Part shown: positions 41,776-50,363 of the stretch, piece after piece
Numbering within the stretch: position 1 is the first letter of the stretch
Layout: every line of letters begins with the position of its first letter
NCBI GenBank assembly: GCA_964396055.1
Contig: CAYNDV010000016.1
Span: forward strand, 1 to 51,639
Direction of reading: 5' to 3'
DNA length: 51,639 bases
Source of the DNA: CAYJPV01 sp964396055
GTDB lineage: Bacteria > Acidobacteriota > Vicinamibacteria > Vicinamibacterales > JAKQTR01
Made by a program: the position numbers and the translations under genes
Notes under the pieces: model-generated
Told to the model about the DNA's origin: nothing
The model's input: only the letters and a program-made list of their open reading frames with translations
Databases searched by the model: none

Positions 41776-44475
41776 ATGCCCAGCCGCCCGACCCTGTTCC
41801 TGATCGACGGCAATTCGCAGATGTACCGGGCCTACCACGCGATCCGGGGCCTGACGGGACCGGACGGCCGTTCCACCAACGCGGTGTACGGCTTCGTCTC
41901 GATGCTGCGCAAACTCCTGGCCGACCACCAGCCTACGCACATCGCCGCCGCGTTCGACGCGCCCGGCCCCACCTTCCGCGACGCGATCGTCGACGACTAC
42001 AAGGCCAACCGCGCGCCGATGCCGCCCGACCTGGCCGAGCAGGTGGACTGGGTCCATCAGGCGTGCGCCGCCCTCGGGGTGCCCGTCTTCCTGCAGCCCG
42101 GCGTCGAAGCCGACGACGTCATCGGAACCCTTGCCAGGCGGGGCGAGGCCGCAGGCTTCGACGTGGCCATCGTCACGGGCGACAAGGACTTCTATCAGCT
42201 CGTCGGCGGCACCATCCGCGTCTTCAACCCCCGCGACGAGGGCACGTGGTTCGACGCCGCGGGCGTCGCGGAGAAGTTCGGGGTCGGCCCGGCGCAGGTG
42301 GTCGACGTGCTGGCGCTGATGGGCGATGCTGTGGACAACGTGAAGGGCGTGCCCGGCATCGGAGAGAAGGGCGCCCGCGACCTCATCGCCCAGTTCGGAT
42401 CCCTCGACGCGCTGCTGGCCGGCGCGGAACAGGTTTCCCAGAAGCGGTACCGCGAAGCCCTGCTGGCCCATGCCGAGTCGGCACGCCGGAGCCGCGACCT
42501 CGTCACCATCCGCACTGATGTGTCCGTGGAAGGCGACCTCGACGCCTTCGCCTACCGCGGCCCGGATCGGCCCCGCTGCTACGACCTCTTCTCGTCGCTC
42601 GGCTTCCGCACCTTCACGAACGACTACGCCCCGACAGCCGCCACGGTGGCGAAGGACTACCGCATCCTCGAGACCCTCGACGACGTGGCGGCGCTGGCCG
42701 GCGAGTGCCGCGCGGCGGGGCGCGTGGCCCTGCGCGTCATCGCCGACACGGCCGTACCGGTGAGCGCCCGCGTGGTCGGCCTGGCGGTGGCCACGGGGGC
42801 CCGCACGGCCCGCTACGTGCCCGTGGGCCACGGCACCCTCGACGCCACGGCGAACCTCGACCTCGACGACGTGATGGCCCGCCTGGCACCCGTGCTGCGC
42901 GACCCGGGCGTGGCACGCGTGGGCCACGACGTGAAGTTCGACGCCATGGTGCTGGCGCACGCGGGGCACCCGGTGCCCGAGGCGGCATTCGACACCATGC
43001 TGGCGAGCTACCTCGTCGACTCCACGCGCGCGCCGCACGCGATCGAGGACCTGGCGCTGGAGTACCTGGGCTACAAGGCTGCGCGCGAAGAGGACGCCCT
43101 CGGCAGGGGCGCGAAGGCGGTATCGCCGGCCGACGTCCCCGCGTCGGCCGTGTCCGAGTTCGCCTGCGAGCGCGCGGACCTCGCCTGGCAGCTCGCCGGC
43201 GTGCTGCAACCGCTGCTGGCCGGGCAGCAACTCGACGAGGTCTACCGGACGCTCGAGATGCCGCTCGTGCCCGTGCTGATGGCCATCGAGCAGGCGGGCG
43301 TGTGCGTGGACACCGGCGCCCTGGCGACGCTGTCCGCGCGCCTGGACGGCGAGATGGGCGCATTGTCGGCCCGGATCTTCGGACTGGCCGGCGAGTCGTT
43401 CAACATCAACTCGCCGAAGCAGCTGGGCGAGATCCTCTTCGAGAAGCTCAACCTGCCCGCCGGGAAGAAGACCGGAAAGACGAAGTCCGCGTCCACGGCC
43501 GTCGAGGTGCTCGAGGAACTGGCCGAGACCCACGAACTGCCGCGTCTCGTGCTCGACTGGCGCGCCATGCAGAAGCTGAAGGGCACCTACGTGGACGCGC
43601 TGCCAGCGCTGGTCAACCCCGCCACGGGCCGGGTGCACACGCAGTTCAACCAGGCCGTGGCCGCCACGGGGCGCCTCAGCAGCAGCGATCCCAACCTGCA
43701 GAACATCCCGGTGCGGACGCCGCTCGGGCGCGAGATCCGCAAGGCGTTCGTCGCCGAGCCCGGCCACGTGTTGATCTCGGCCGACTACTCGCAGATCGAA
43801 CTGCGGGTGCTGGCCGACCTGTCGGGCGACCAGGCGTTGATCGACGCCTTCAAGCGGGGCGAGGACATCCACGACCGCACGGCCCTGGCCATCTTCGGGC
43901 CCGACAGCGGCCGCGATCCCAAGGACATGCGCAGCACGGCCAAGATGGTCAACTACGCCCTGCTGTACGGCAAGACCGCCTTCACCCTGGCGCGCGACAT
44001 CGGCGTCAGCCAGGGCGCCGCGCAGGCCTTCATCGACGCGTACTTCGCCGGGTTCCCCGGCGTGCGGCAGTTCATCGACCGCACGCTGCACGACGCCCGG
44101 GCCACCGGCGTGGTGAAGACCTCCTTCGGCCGCCGCCGGCCCGTGCCGGAGATCACGAGCCGCAACGGCCAGGTGCGGGCCGCCGCCGAGCGCGTGGCGG
44201 TGAACATGCCCATCCAGGGCACCGCCGCCGACATCCTGAAACGGGCCATGGTGGACGTCCACGCCGCGCTCGCGGCCCGCGCGCCCGGCGCAGGCGGCAC
44301 ACGGGCCCGCATGATCCTCACGGTGCACGACGAACTGCTCTTCGAGGTGCCGGCGACCGAGGCCGACGACGTCGCGGCGCTCGTGAAGGACCGCATGGAG
44401 GCCGCCGCCGCCCTGGCCGTGCCGCTGACGGTCGACGTGGGCATCGGCGCCAACTGGAACGAAGCCAAACACTGA
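41776..44475 (+). CDS. polA: DNA polymerase I
   Basis: The product has 899 residues. The 5'-nuclease domain is about 1-290 (LFLIDGNSQMYRAYHA, GDKDFYQLV, GDAVDNVKGVPGIGEKGA). The 3'-5' exonuclease region is about 300-490, but the first DxE motif is not found and the third reads FACERAD instead of YAAEDAD, so proofreading is probably lost. The polymerase domain is about 500-899: DYSQIELRVLADLSGD (motif A), the O helix around residues 716-735, and LTVHDELLFEVP (motif C). At residue 727 Tyr stands where E. coli Pol I has Phe762. ATG 41776 is preferred by family alignment; ATG 41752 is also possible. It fills gaps in repair and Okazaki-fragment processing. Confidence 0.97.
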   Translation: MPSRPTLFLIDGNSQMYRAYHAIRGLTGPDGRSTNAVYGFVSMLRKLLADHQPTHIAAAFDAPGPTFRDAIVDDYKANRAPMPPDLAEQVDWVHQACAALGVPVFLQPGVEADDVIGTLARRGEAAGFDVAIVTGDKDFYQLVGGTIRVFNPRDEGTWFDAAGVAEKFGVGPAQVVDVLALMGDAVDNVKGVPGIGEKGARDLIAQFGSLDALLAGAEQVSQKRYREALLAHAESARRSRDLVTIRTDVSVEGDLDAFAYRGPDRPRCYDLFSSLGFRTFTNDYAPTAATVAKDYRILETLDDVAALAGECRAAGRVALRVIADTAVPVSARVVGLAVATGARTARYVPVGHGTLDATANLDLDDVMARLAPVLRDPGVARVGHDVKFDAMVLAHAGHPVPEAAFDTMLASYLVDSTRAPHAIEDLALEYLGYKAAREEDALGRGAKAVSPADVPASAVSEFACERADLAWQLAGVLQPLLAGQQLDEVYRTLEMPLVPVLMAIEQAGVCVDTGALATLSARLDGEMGALSARIFGLAGESFNINSPKQLGEILFEKLNLPAGKKTGKTKSASTAVEVLEELAETHELPRLVLDWRAMQKLKGTYVDALPALVNPATGRVHTQFNQAVAATGRLSSSDPNLQNIPVRTPLGREIRKAFVAEPGHVLISADYSQIELRVLADLSGDQALIDAFKRGEDIHDRTALAIFGPDSGRDPKDMRSTAKMVNYALLYGKTAFTLARDIGVSQGAAQAFIDAYFAGFPGVRQFIDRTLHDARATGVVKTSFGRRRPVPEITSRNGQVRAAAERVAVNMPIQGTAADILKRAMVDVHAALAARAPGAGGTRARMILTVHDELLFEVPATEADDVAALVKDRMEAAAALAVPLTVDVGIGANWNEAKH

Positions 44476-44561
44476 CTCCGTGGCTCCGGTCGCCCGGCCG
44501 CTCCCGAGACAGGCCGTTGGGCCGTTCGGCTCTCGGCCGTTCGGCGTGACGGCGTGATCCC

Positions 44562-44627
44562 TTCTTGCTTCTTGCTTCTGACCAACCCCACGCCCCGAGC
44601 CCCTAGCCCCGAGCCCCGAGCCCCGAG
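44562..44627. repeat. AAGCAAG repeat and CCCCGAG heptads before pcnB
   Basis: 44562-44592 is the inverted copy of 20639-20669 (30 of 31 bases). Directly after it, 44593-44627 holds five 7-bp units: CCCCGAG, CCCCTAG, then CCCCGAG three times. The minus strand thus has five or more G4-runs with 3-nt loops. It lies 13 bp before the pcnB start. Confidence 0.85.
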
Positions 44628-44640
44628 TAAGATCTGCCAG

Positions 44641-45933
44641 ATGCCGCCCGTGGTGATTCCCCGCTCCGAGCACGGCCTGTCGCGCCGGGATGTCGATCCC
44701 GACGCCCTGAAGGTGCTCTACCGCCTGAAGGATGCGGGCTTCAAGGCCTACCTGGTGGGGGGCAGCGTGCGCGACCTGCTGCTGGGCCGGCGGCCGAAGG
44801 ACTTCGACGTGGGCACCGATGCCCACCCCTCGCAGGTCAAGCGCCTCTTCCGCAACTGTTTCATCGTCGGCCGCCGCTTCCGCCTGGCGCACGTGCGGTT
44901 CGGCACGAAGGTGATCGAGGTGGCCACCTTCCGGCGCCAGACCGACACCGACGAACCGGCGCACGACGAGACCACCGCGCCGGACGCCGTGGAGCACGGC
45001 GCGGAGCACGACGCCCGGCCGTGGGACGAGCCGGCGGTGGCGGACGGGCACGATCCCCACCGCGTCCATCGTGACAACACGTTCGGCACGGACGAAGAGG
45101 ACGCGTTCCGCCGCGACTTCACCATCAACGCGCTCTTCTACGACATCGCCACGTTCTCCATCATCGACTACACGGGCGGCCTCGACGACCTGCGGGCCGG
45201 GCTCATCCGCTGCATCGGCGACCCGGACGAGCGCTTCCGCGAGGATCCTGTGCGCATGCAGCGCGCGGTGGCCTTCGCCGCGCGTCTCGGTTTCCGGATC
45301 GACACGCCCGTCCTCGAGGCGATTGACGATGCCGGGCCGCTGCTGGGAACGGCGGCGCCAGCCCGGCTGATGGACGAGTACTACAAGATCCTGCGCAGCG
45401 GCTCGGCGGCGCCGACCTTCGCCTTGCTGCGCGAGACCGGCCTGCTGGCCGCGCTGAGCGACGTGCTGCACGACGGCGCCGGCACCGACGCCTTCCGGGC
45501 CTCACTGGAGCGGCTCGATGCGGCGCGGCGGCGCCACGATTCGGCGCCGGACTACCTGACCAACGCCGTCCTGCTGGGCAGCCTGATTGTGCCGCTCGGC
45601 TTTTCCCATATGGGCTGGCCGGACTGGCTGCAGGACCCGGAGACGCCGGGGCTGCATCTCGGCGTCCTGCCGGTGGCCCGCCGCGACGTGGAACGCCTGC
45701 ACCAGGTGCTGATGCTGCAGCGGCGGCTGCGGGAACCCGGCCGGTCGCCGCACGCGCGGCGCTCGTTCATGCTGCGGTCGGCCTTCCTGGACGCCCTGAC
45801 GTGGCTCGACCTGCACGGCGAGGCGCCGGACACCGTGGCGTACTGGCGGGAACAGCTGGCCGCAACGCCCGAGGCCACCCCGGAGGCCCGTCCGCGGCGC
45901 CGGCGCCGCTCGGGCCGCCGCCGCCGCCCCTAG
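44641..45933 (+). CDS. pcnB: Poly(A) polymerase / tRNA nucleotidyltransferase superfamily protein
   Basis: The product has 430 residues. The class II nucleotidyltransferase head is clear: AYLVGGSVRDLLLGRRPKDFDVGTDA (about 36-61) with the GG and DxD catalytic motifs, then RRFRLAHVRFG and a charged acidic insert (about 100-145) rich in Asp, Glu and His, then RRDFTINALFYD and DPDERFREDPVRMQRAVAFAARLGF. The C-terminus ends in a long Arg/Pro cluster. Features agree best with PcnB-type RNA polyadenylation enzymes, which mark RNA for decay. A CCA-adding role is not excluded. The stop codon is the first of a run of CTAG heptads. Confidence 0.88.
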   Translation: MPPVVIPRSEHGLSRRDVDPDALKVLYRLKDAGFKAYLVGGSVRDLLLGRRPKDFDVGTDAHPSQVKRLFRNCFIVGRRFRLAHVRFGTKVIEVATFRRQTDTDEPAHDETTAPDAVEHGAEHDARPWDEPAVADGHDPHRVHRDNTFGTDEEDAFRRDFTINALFYDIATFSIIDYTGGLDDLRAGLIRCIGDPDERFREDPVRMQRAVAFAARLGFRIDTPVLEAIDDAGPLLGTAAPARLMDEYYKILRSGSAAPTFALLRETGLLAALSDVLHDGAGTDAFRASLERLDAARRRHDSAPDYLTNAVLLGSLIVPLGFSHMGWPDWLQDPETPGLHLGVLPVARRDVERLHQVLMLQRRLREPGRSPHARRSFMLRSAFLDALTWLDLHGEAPDTVAYWREQLAATPEATPEARPRRRRRSGRRRRP

Positions 45934-45980
45934 CCTCTAGACTAGCCTCTAGCCTCTAGCCTCTAGCCTCTAGCCTCTAG
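45927..45980. repeat. CTAG heptad array after pcnB
   Basis: CCCCTAG (45927-45933, including the pcnB stop), CCTCTAG (45934-45940), ACTAG, then five perfect CCTCTAG units (45946-45980). Because the unit is 7 bp and CTAG is palindromic, the array gives stop codons in all six frames. Confidence 0.95.
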
Positions 45981-46021
45981 AAGGGGGTACAATGCCCCCT
46001 GCCGGCTGGTCCGCCGGCGGC

Positions 46022-46056
46022 TCTCGCCTCGCTGCCCCCTCCGACCTGAGGCGAGA
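46022..46056. promoter_or_regulatory. 9-bp inverted repeat in the argF leader
   Basis: TCTCGCCTC (46022-46030) and GAGGCGAGA (46048-46056) are perfect arms around a 17-nt loop, 74 bp before the argF start. A shorter GCCGGC hairpin lies just upstream (about 46000-46018). It may be an operator or a leader RNA structure; there is no match to a riboswitch class that I recognise. Confidence 0.4.
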
Positions 46057-46129
46057 CGGCTTGTCGGCCCGACATGCTGGCTACCCGAACAACTGAATCG
46101 TCGGCAACCGACTATCGATGGAGACTTCG

Positions 46130-47047
46130 ATGCGCGGCAAGGACTTCCTGACCATCCGGGATTTCTCGTCTGAGGAACTGATCCACCTGCTCGACCTGGC
46201 GCGGGACATCAAGGCCAACCCCCGCCAGTACGCGGACGCCCTGAAGGGCAAGACGCTGGCGCTGATCTTCGAAAAGCCGTCCCTGCGCACCCGGGTCACC
46301 TTCGACGTGGGCATCCAGCAACTCGGCGGGTTCTCGATCTACCTGTCGCCGGCCGAGATCAACCTCGGCAAGCGCGAGTCGGTGTACGACGTCGCGAAGA
46401 ACCTCGAGCGCATGGTGCAGGGCATCATGATCCGCACCTTCGGCCACGACATCGTGGAGCGGATGGCCGAGTTCGCCGGCATCCCCATCATCAACGGCCT
46501 GACGGACTACAGCCATCCCTGCCAGGCCATGGCCGACTACCTGACGCTGCGCGAGTTCAAGGGCACCCTGGCCGGCCGCAAGCTGGCCTACGTGGGCGAC
46601 GGCAACAACGTGTCGAATTCCCTGATGTTCGCCGGCGCCCGGTTCGGCGTGCACGTGGCCGTGGCGACGCCGAAGGGGTACGAGCCGCGGCCCGAGGTGA
46701 TCGAGTGGACGGAGCGCGAGGGCCGGAAGACGGGCGCGACGTGCCTCGTCACCAACGACCCGGCTGAGGCGGTGAAGGGCGCCGACGCGGTCTACACGGA
46801 CGTGTGGGCCAGCATGGGCCAGGAAGGCGAGACCGAGACCCGCAAAAAGATCTTCAGGCCGTACCAGGTGAACGAGGCGCTGATGGCCCACGCCGCACCG
46901 GACGCCATCTTCATGCACTGCCTCCCGGCGCACCGCGGTGACGAAGTGACCGACGGCGTGATCGACGCCCCGTACTCGGTGGTGTTCCCGCAGGCGGAGA
47001 ACCGCCTGCACGCCCAGAAGGCCATCATGCTGGAGCTCATGAAGTAG
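46130..47047 (+). CDS. argF: Ornithine carbamoyltransferase
   Basis: The product has 305 residues. Carbamoyl-phosphate site EKPSLRTRVTF (usually STRTR; the SLRTR form occurs in the family), then MIRTFGHD, HPCQAMADYLTL, DVWASMGQE (ornithine loop) and HCLPAHRGDEV. It catalyses ornithine plus carbamoyl phosphate to citrulline, or the reverse in catabolism. ATG 46130 has GGAG at 46121-46124; ATG 46118 is a less likely start. It is the first of five co-directional genes on carbamoyl phosphate and ornithine metabolism, with carbamate kinase 7 bp downstream, which hints at a catabolic, ATP-yielding use. Confidence 0.95.
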   Translation: MRGKDFLTIRDFSSEELIHLLDLARDIKANPRQYADALKGKTLALIFEKPSLRTRVTFDVGIQQLGGFSIYLSPAEINLGKRESVYDVAKNLERMVQGIMIRTFGHDIVERMAEFAGIPIINGLTDYSHPCQAMADYLTLREFKGTLAGRKLAYVGDGNNVSNSLMFAGARFGVHVAVATPKGYEPRPEVIEWTEREGRKTGATCLVTNDPAEAVKGADAVYTDVWASMGQEGETETRKKIFRPYQVNEALMAHAAPDAIFMHCLPAHRGDEVTDGVIDAPYSVVFPQAENRLHAQKAIMLELMK

Positions 47048-47054
47048 GTGGCCC

Positions 47055-47996
47055 GTGGCCGACACTGCGCTCATTGCCGTCGGCGGCAACTCGCTCATCC
47101 GCGCCGGTGAGAAGGGCACCATCACCGAGCAACTGGCGAACACGCGGCGTACCGCCGACGCCGTCGTCCAGATCATCCGGGCCGGTTACCGCGTGGTCAT
47201 CACCCACGGGAACGGCCCCCAGGTCGGCGCCGCCCTGCTCCGGTCGGAGCGGGCGGCGGACCAGGTCTACACGCACCCGCTCGACGTGTGCGACGCGACC
47301 ACGCAGGGCGAGATCGGGTACCTCCTGCAGCAGTCGCTCGTGAACGCCCTGGCCGAGCAGGGCATGCGGACGCCCGTGGCCACGGTGCTGACGCAGGTGG
47401 TGGTGTCGCCCGACGATCCGGCCATGCTGCACCCCACCAAGCCCATCGGCCCGTTCTACACGCGGCGCGAGGCGGAGCAGCGCCGCGACGAGCTGGGCTG
47501 GACGGTGGTGGAGGACGCCGCGCGCGGCTGGCGCCGCGTCGTGCCCTCGCCCGAGCCCCTCGAGATCGTGGAGGAGCCGTCGATCCGCACGCTGGTCGAC
47601 GCCGGAGCCCTCGTCGTGGCCGTGGGCGGCGGCGGCATCCCGGTGGTCCGCAGCGGCCGGGGGTACCGGGGCCTCGAGGCGGTCATCGACAAGGACCGCG
47701 CCTCGGCCCTGCTGGCGGCGCGGCTGCAGGTCGACCTGTTCATCATCTCGACCGACGCCGACCGCGTGTACCTGAACTACAAGAAGCCCGATCAGCGGCC
47801 CCTGGACCGCGTGACAGCCGGGGAGATGGCCCGCCACTACGAGGCGGGCCAGTTCCCGCCGGGCAACATGGGCCCGAAGGTGGAGTCCGCTCTGCGATTC
47901 CTGCGCAGCGGCGGCCGCGAGGTCATCATCACGTCCTACGAACGCCTGTTCGACGCGGTGCGGGGCGAGGCGGGCACGCACATCGCCAGGGGCTAG
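47055..47996 (+). CDS. arcC: Carbamate kinase
   Basis: The product has 313 residues. Motifs: LIAVGGNSLIRAGEKGT, VITHGNGPQVGAALLRSE, PTKPIGPFYT, RRVVPSPEPLEIVE, VAVGGGGIPVV, VIDKDRASALLA and GNMGPKVESALRFL, all conserved in carbamate kinases. It converts carbamoyl phosphate and ADP to ATP, carbamate (to ammonia and carbon dioxide), or the reverse. GTG 47055 has AGGTGG in front. Placed directly after argF, it could complete an ornithine-transcarbamoylase/ATP route; arginine deiminase is not in the window. The stop codon lies inside a G-run block. Confidence 0.95.
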   Translation: MADTALIAVGGNSLIRAGEKGTITEQLANTRRTADAVVQIIRAGYRVVITHGNGPQVGAALLRSERAADQVYTHPLDVCDATTQGEIGYLLQQSLVNALAEQGMRTPVATVLTQVVVSPDDPAMLHPTKPIGPFYTRREAEQRRDELGWTVVEDAARGWRRVVPSPEPLEIVEEPSIRTLVDAGALVVAVGGGGIPVVRSGRGYRGLEAVIDKDRASALLAARLQVDLFIISTDADRVYLNYKKPDQRPLDRVTAGEMARHYEAGQFPPGNMGPKVESALRFLRSGGREVIITSYERLFDAVRGEAGTHIARG

Positions 47997-48013
47997 GGGT
48001 CAAGGGCGAGGGG
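47989..48013 (+). repeat. G-quadruplex-like block spanning the arcC stop and pyrB ribosome site
   Basis: GGGG-CTA-GGGG-TCAA-GGG-CGA-GGGG has four G-runs with loops of 3-4 nt. The arcC TAG (47994-47996) is in it, and GAGGGG (48008-48013) is the likely ribosome-binding site of the next gene, so folding of the RNA could limit its translation. Confidence 0.7.
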
Positions 48014-48018
48014 CCAGC

Positions 48019-48933
48019 ATGAGACTGCAGCACGTCATCGAATCCCAGCAGTTCACGGTGCCGCTCCTGATGGAGCTGTTCGACCGGGCCCGGCTGATGG
48101 AACGCGTGGTCGCCCGCGGCGGCACCCGCGACTACAGCCGGAAGATCATGGCCACGCTCTTCTACGAGCCGTCCACGCGGACGCGGTTCTCGTTCGAGGC
48201 GGCCATGCACCGCCTGGGCGGGCAGGTGCTGTCGACCGAGCACGCCAGGGTGTTCTCGTCGGAAATCGACAGCGAGCAACTGGAAGACACGATCCGCATC
48301 ATCTCGGGCTACAGCGACGTGATCGTGCTGCGGCACACCGAGGAAGGCGGCGCCCGGCGGGCGGCCCGGGTGGCCTCGGTGCCGGTCATCAACGCCGGCG
48401 ACGGCCGCGGCGGCCAGCATCCGACCCAGGCCCTGCTCGACCTCTACACGATCTACCGCGAGCGGCGCACCCTCGACGGCCTGACGATCGCGATCGTGGG
48501 CGAACTCGACCGCGGCCGGACGGCCCGGTCGCTGGCCTACCTGCTGAGCAAGTTCGAGCGGGTGAAGATCCATTTCGTGAGCCCGGCGGAGACGCCGATG
48601 GGCGACGACATCCTGGCCCACCTCGACGAGCACGACGTCTGGTACGACGTGCACACCGGCGTGGAGGCCGTGGCGGCCGAGGTGGATGTCGTGTACCAGA
48701 CCCGCATCCGTCCGGATCGCGTGGCCAACCATGCCGATCTCGCGCGGTTCACGATCACCGCGGGCCTGCTGCACCGGATGAAGCCGGGCGCCATGATCCT
48801 CCATCCCCTGCCGCGCACGGTGGAGATCGACAAGGCCGTGGACGACGACCCGCGGGCGATGTATTTCCGGCAGGCGCGCAACGGCCTGTTCGTGCGCATG
48901 GCCCTGCTCACGCTGCTCTGGGACCAGGACTGA
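48019..48933 (+). CDS. pyrB: Aspartate carbamoyltransferase, catalytic chain
   Basis: The product has 304 residues. Carbamoyl-phosphate site EPSTRTRFSFEAAM, then GDGRGGQHPTQALLDLYTI (catalytic His), a DVVYQTRIRPDR loop and HPLPRTVEID, which binds aspartate. These identify ATCase and not OTCase. It makes carbamoyl aspartate, the first committed step of pyrimidine synthesis; no pyrI regulatory chain or pyrC is adjacent. Its place after carbamate kinase and an ornithine transcarbamoylase is unusual and suggests shared use of carbamoyl phosphate. It starts just after a G-run block. Confidence 0.92.
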   Translation: MRLQHVIESQQFTVPLLMELFDRARLMERVVARGGTRDYSRKIMATLFYEPSTRTRFSFEAAMHRLGGQVLSTEHARVFSSEIDSEQLEDTIRIISGYSDVIVLRHTEEGGARRAARVASVPVINAGDGRGGQHPTQALLDLYTIYRERRTLDGLTIAIVGELDRGRTARSLAYLLSKFERVKIHFVSPAETPMGDDILAHLDEHDVWYDVHTGVEAVAAEVDVVYQTRIRPDRVANHADLARFTITAGLLHRMKPGAMILHPLPRTVEIDKAVDDDPRAMYFRQARNGLFVRMALLTLLWDQD

Positions 48934-48980
48934 GAGGCGTCGATGCTCGGCCCGCGCGACCAGCGTCCGGAAGATCACTA

Positions 48981-49002
48981 ACACGGGGCCGTCGGCCCGT
49001 GT
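48981..49002. terminator. Hairpin between pyrB and rocD
   Basis: ACACGGGGCCGTCGGCCCGTGT folds into an 8-9-bp stem with one bulged G and a short GTC loop. It lies 47 bp after the pyrB stop and 41 bp before the rocD start. No T-run follows; it may attenuate or process the transcript. Confidence 0.4.
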
Positions 49003-49042
49003 GCAGCGTACGACGTGTGATCCGGCCGCAACGAGGTGAACG

Positions 49043-50248
49043 ATGACGACGACAGCATCGGTTTCGCAGAAGTACATCGAGATGGAGGAGCAGTACGGCG
49101 CCCACAACTACCACCCCCTCGACGTGGTGATCGAGCGCGGAGAGGGCGTGTGGGTGTGGGACGTGGAGGGGCGGAAGTACCTGGACTGCCTGGCGTCCTA
49201 CTCGGCCGTCAACCAGGGGCACTGCCACCCGCGCATCATGCAGGCGGTGACCGAGCAGATCAAGCGCGTGACGCTCACGTCCCGGGCGTTCCGCAACGAC
49301 CAGTTGCCGCTGCTCTACAAGCAGCTGCACGACCTCACGGGCTTCGACATGTCGCTGCCCATGAACTCGGGCGCGGAGGCCGTGGAAACGGCCGTCAAGG
49401 CCGCCCGCAAGTGGGCCTACACGGTCAAGGGCATCCCGGAGGGCCGGGCCGAGATCATCGCCTGCGCCAACAACTTCCACGGGCGCACGATCTCGATCGT
49501 CAGCTTCTCGACCGACGAGCAGTACCGGGACGGCTACGCGCCCTTCACGCCCGGCTTCACGATCGTCCCCTTTGGCGATGCCGCCGCCCTCGAGCGGGCG
49601 ATCACGCCCCACACCGCCGCGTTCATCGTCGAGCCCATCCAGGGCGAGGCCGGCATCGTGATCCCCCCAGACGGCTACCTGAAGCAGGTGGAGGCGATCT
49701 GCCGGGCGCACAACGTGCTGTTCATCTGCGACGAGATCCAGTCCGGACTGGGCCGCACCGGCAAACTGTTCGCCCACGAGTGGGACGGCGTGCGCCCCGA
49801 CATGCTGACCGTGGCCAAGGCCCTCTCGGGCGGCTACTACCCCATTTCGGTGGTCCTGGCGCGCCGCGACGTGCTGGGCGTCTTCCAGCCCGGCGACCAC
49901 GGCAGCACGTTCGGCGGCAACCCGCTCGCCTGCGCCATCGCGCGCACGGCGCTGCAGGTGCTCATCGACGAGAAGCTGATCGAACGATCGGCCGAACTGG
50001 GCGCCTATTTCCTCGGCCGGCTGAAGACCCTGTCGAGCCCGGCCATCCGGGAGGTCCGCGGCCGCGGCCTGTGGATCGGCGTGGAACTGCACGGCGCGGC
50101 GCGGCCGTACTGCGAGCGCCTCATGGCCGAGGGCGTGTTGTGCAAGGAAACGCACGACCACGTGATCAGGCTGGCGCCGCCGCTGGTCATCACGCGCGAG
50201 GAGATCGACTGGGCGTTCGACCGCATCAAGAAGGTCATCGAAGCATAG
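49043..50248 (+). CDS. rocD: Ornithine aminotransferase
   Basis: The product has 401 residues. Class III PLP fold: AHNYHPLDVVIERGEGVWVWD, SYSAVNQGHCHPRI, LPMNSGAEAVETAVKAARKW, NNFHGRTISIVSFSTD, VEPIQGEAGI, ICDEIQSGLGRTGKLFAHEWD, and the PLP lysine in TVAKALSGGYYP. The DYSAVNQGHCHP form and length fit ornithine--oxo-acid transaminase, converting ornithine to glutamate semialdehyde. GAGGTG precedes the ATG. Together with argF it links ornithine to citrulline and to proline/glutamate. Confidence 0.92.
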   Translation: MTTTASVSQKYIEMEEQYGAHNYHPLDVVIERGEGVWVWDVEGRKYLDCLASYSAVNQGHCHPRIMQAVTEQIKRVTLTSRAFRNDQLPLLYKQLHDLTGFDMSLPMNSGAEAVETAVKAARKWAYTVKGIPEGRAEIIACANNFHGRTISIVSFSTDEQYRDGYAPFTPGFTIVPFGDAAALERAITPHTAAFIVEPIQGEAGIVIPPDGYLKQVEAICRAHNVLFICDEIQSGLGRTGKLFAHEWDGVRPDMLTVAKALSGGYYPISVVLARRDVLGVFQPGDHGSTFGGNPLACAIARTALQVLIDEKLIERSAELGAYFLGRLKTLSSPAIREVRGRGLWIGVELHGAARPYCERLMAEGVLCKETHDHVIRLAPPLVITREEIDWAFDRIKKVIEA

Positions 50249-50312
50249 CCGTCAGTTCGGGGCCCAGGGCGCCGGGCGGCGGGTCATGGCATGAGCGGCA
50301 ACGCCCGCCGCT

Positions 50313-50344
50313 CCCCATGCCCCACGTCCCACGCCCCACGCCCC
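50313..50344 (-). repeat. C-run block (G-runs on the minus strand) before the last gene
   Basis: Five C-runs of 3-4 bases separated by ATG, ACGT, ACG and ACG. Its complement (GGGGCGTGGGGCGTGGGA and so on) resembles the block at 20606-20645 (GGGACGTGGGACGTGGGG). It lies between rocD and the next gene, followed by a run of five T at 50345-50349. Confidence 0.75.
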
Positions 50345-50363
50345 TTTTTCCGAAGGATTCCCA

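Noticed and set aside
41407..45471. A 1354-residue open frame on the minus strand across polA and pcnB
   Set aside because: Its translation is low-complexity His/Arg/Gly/Val shadow of high-GC coding DNA, and both plus-strand genes have strong family motifs.
45927..45980. Heptad array as a CRISPR array
   Set aside because: Units are 7 bp with no spacers and no cas genes are nearby.
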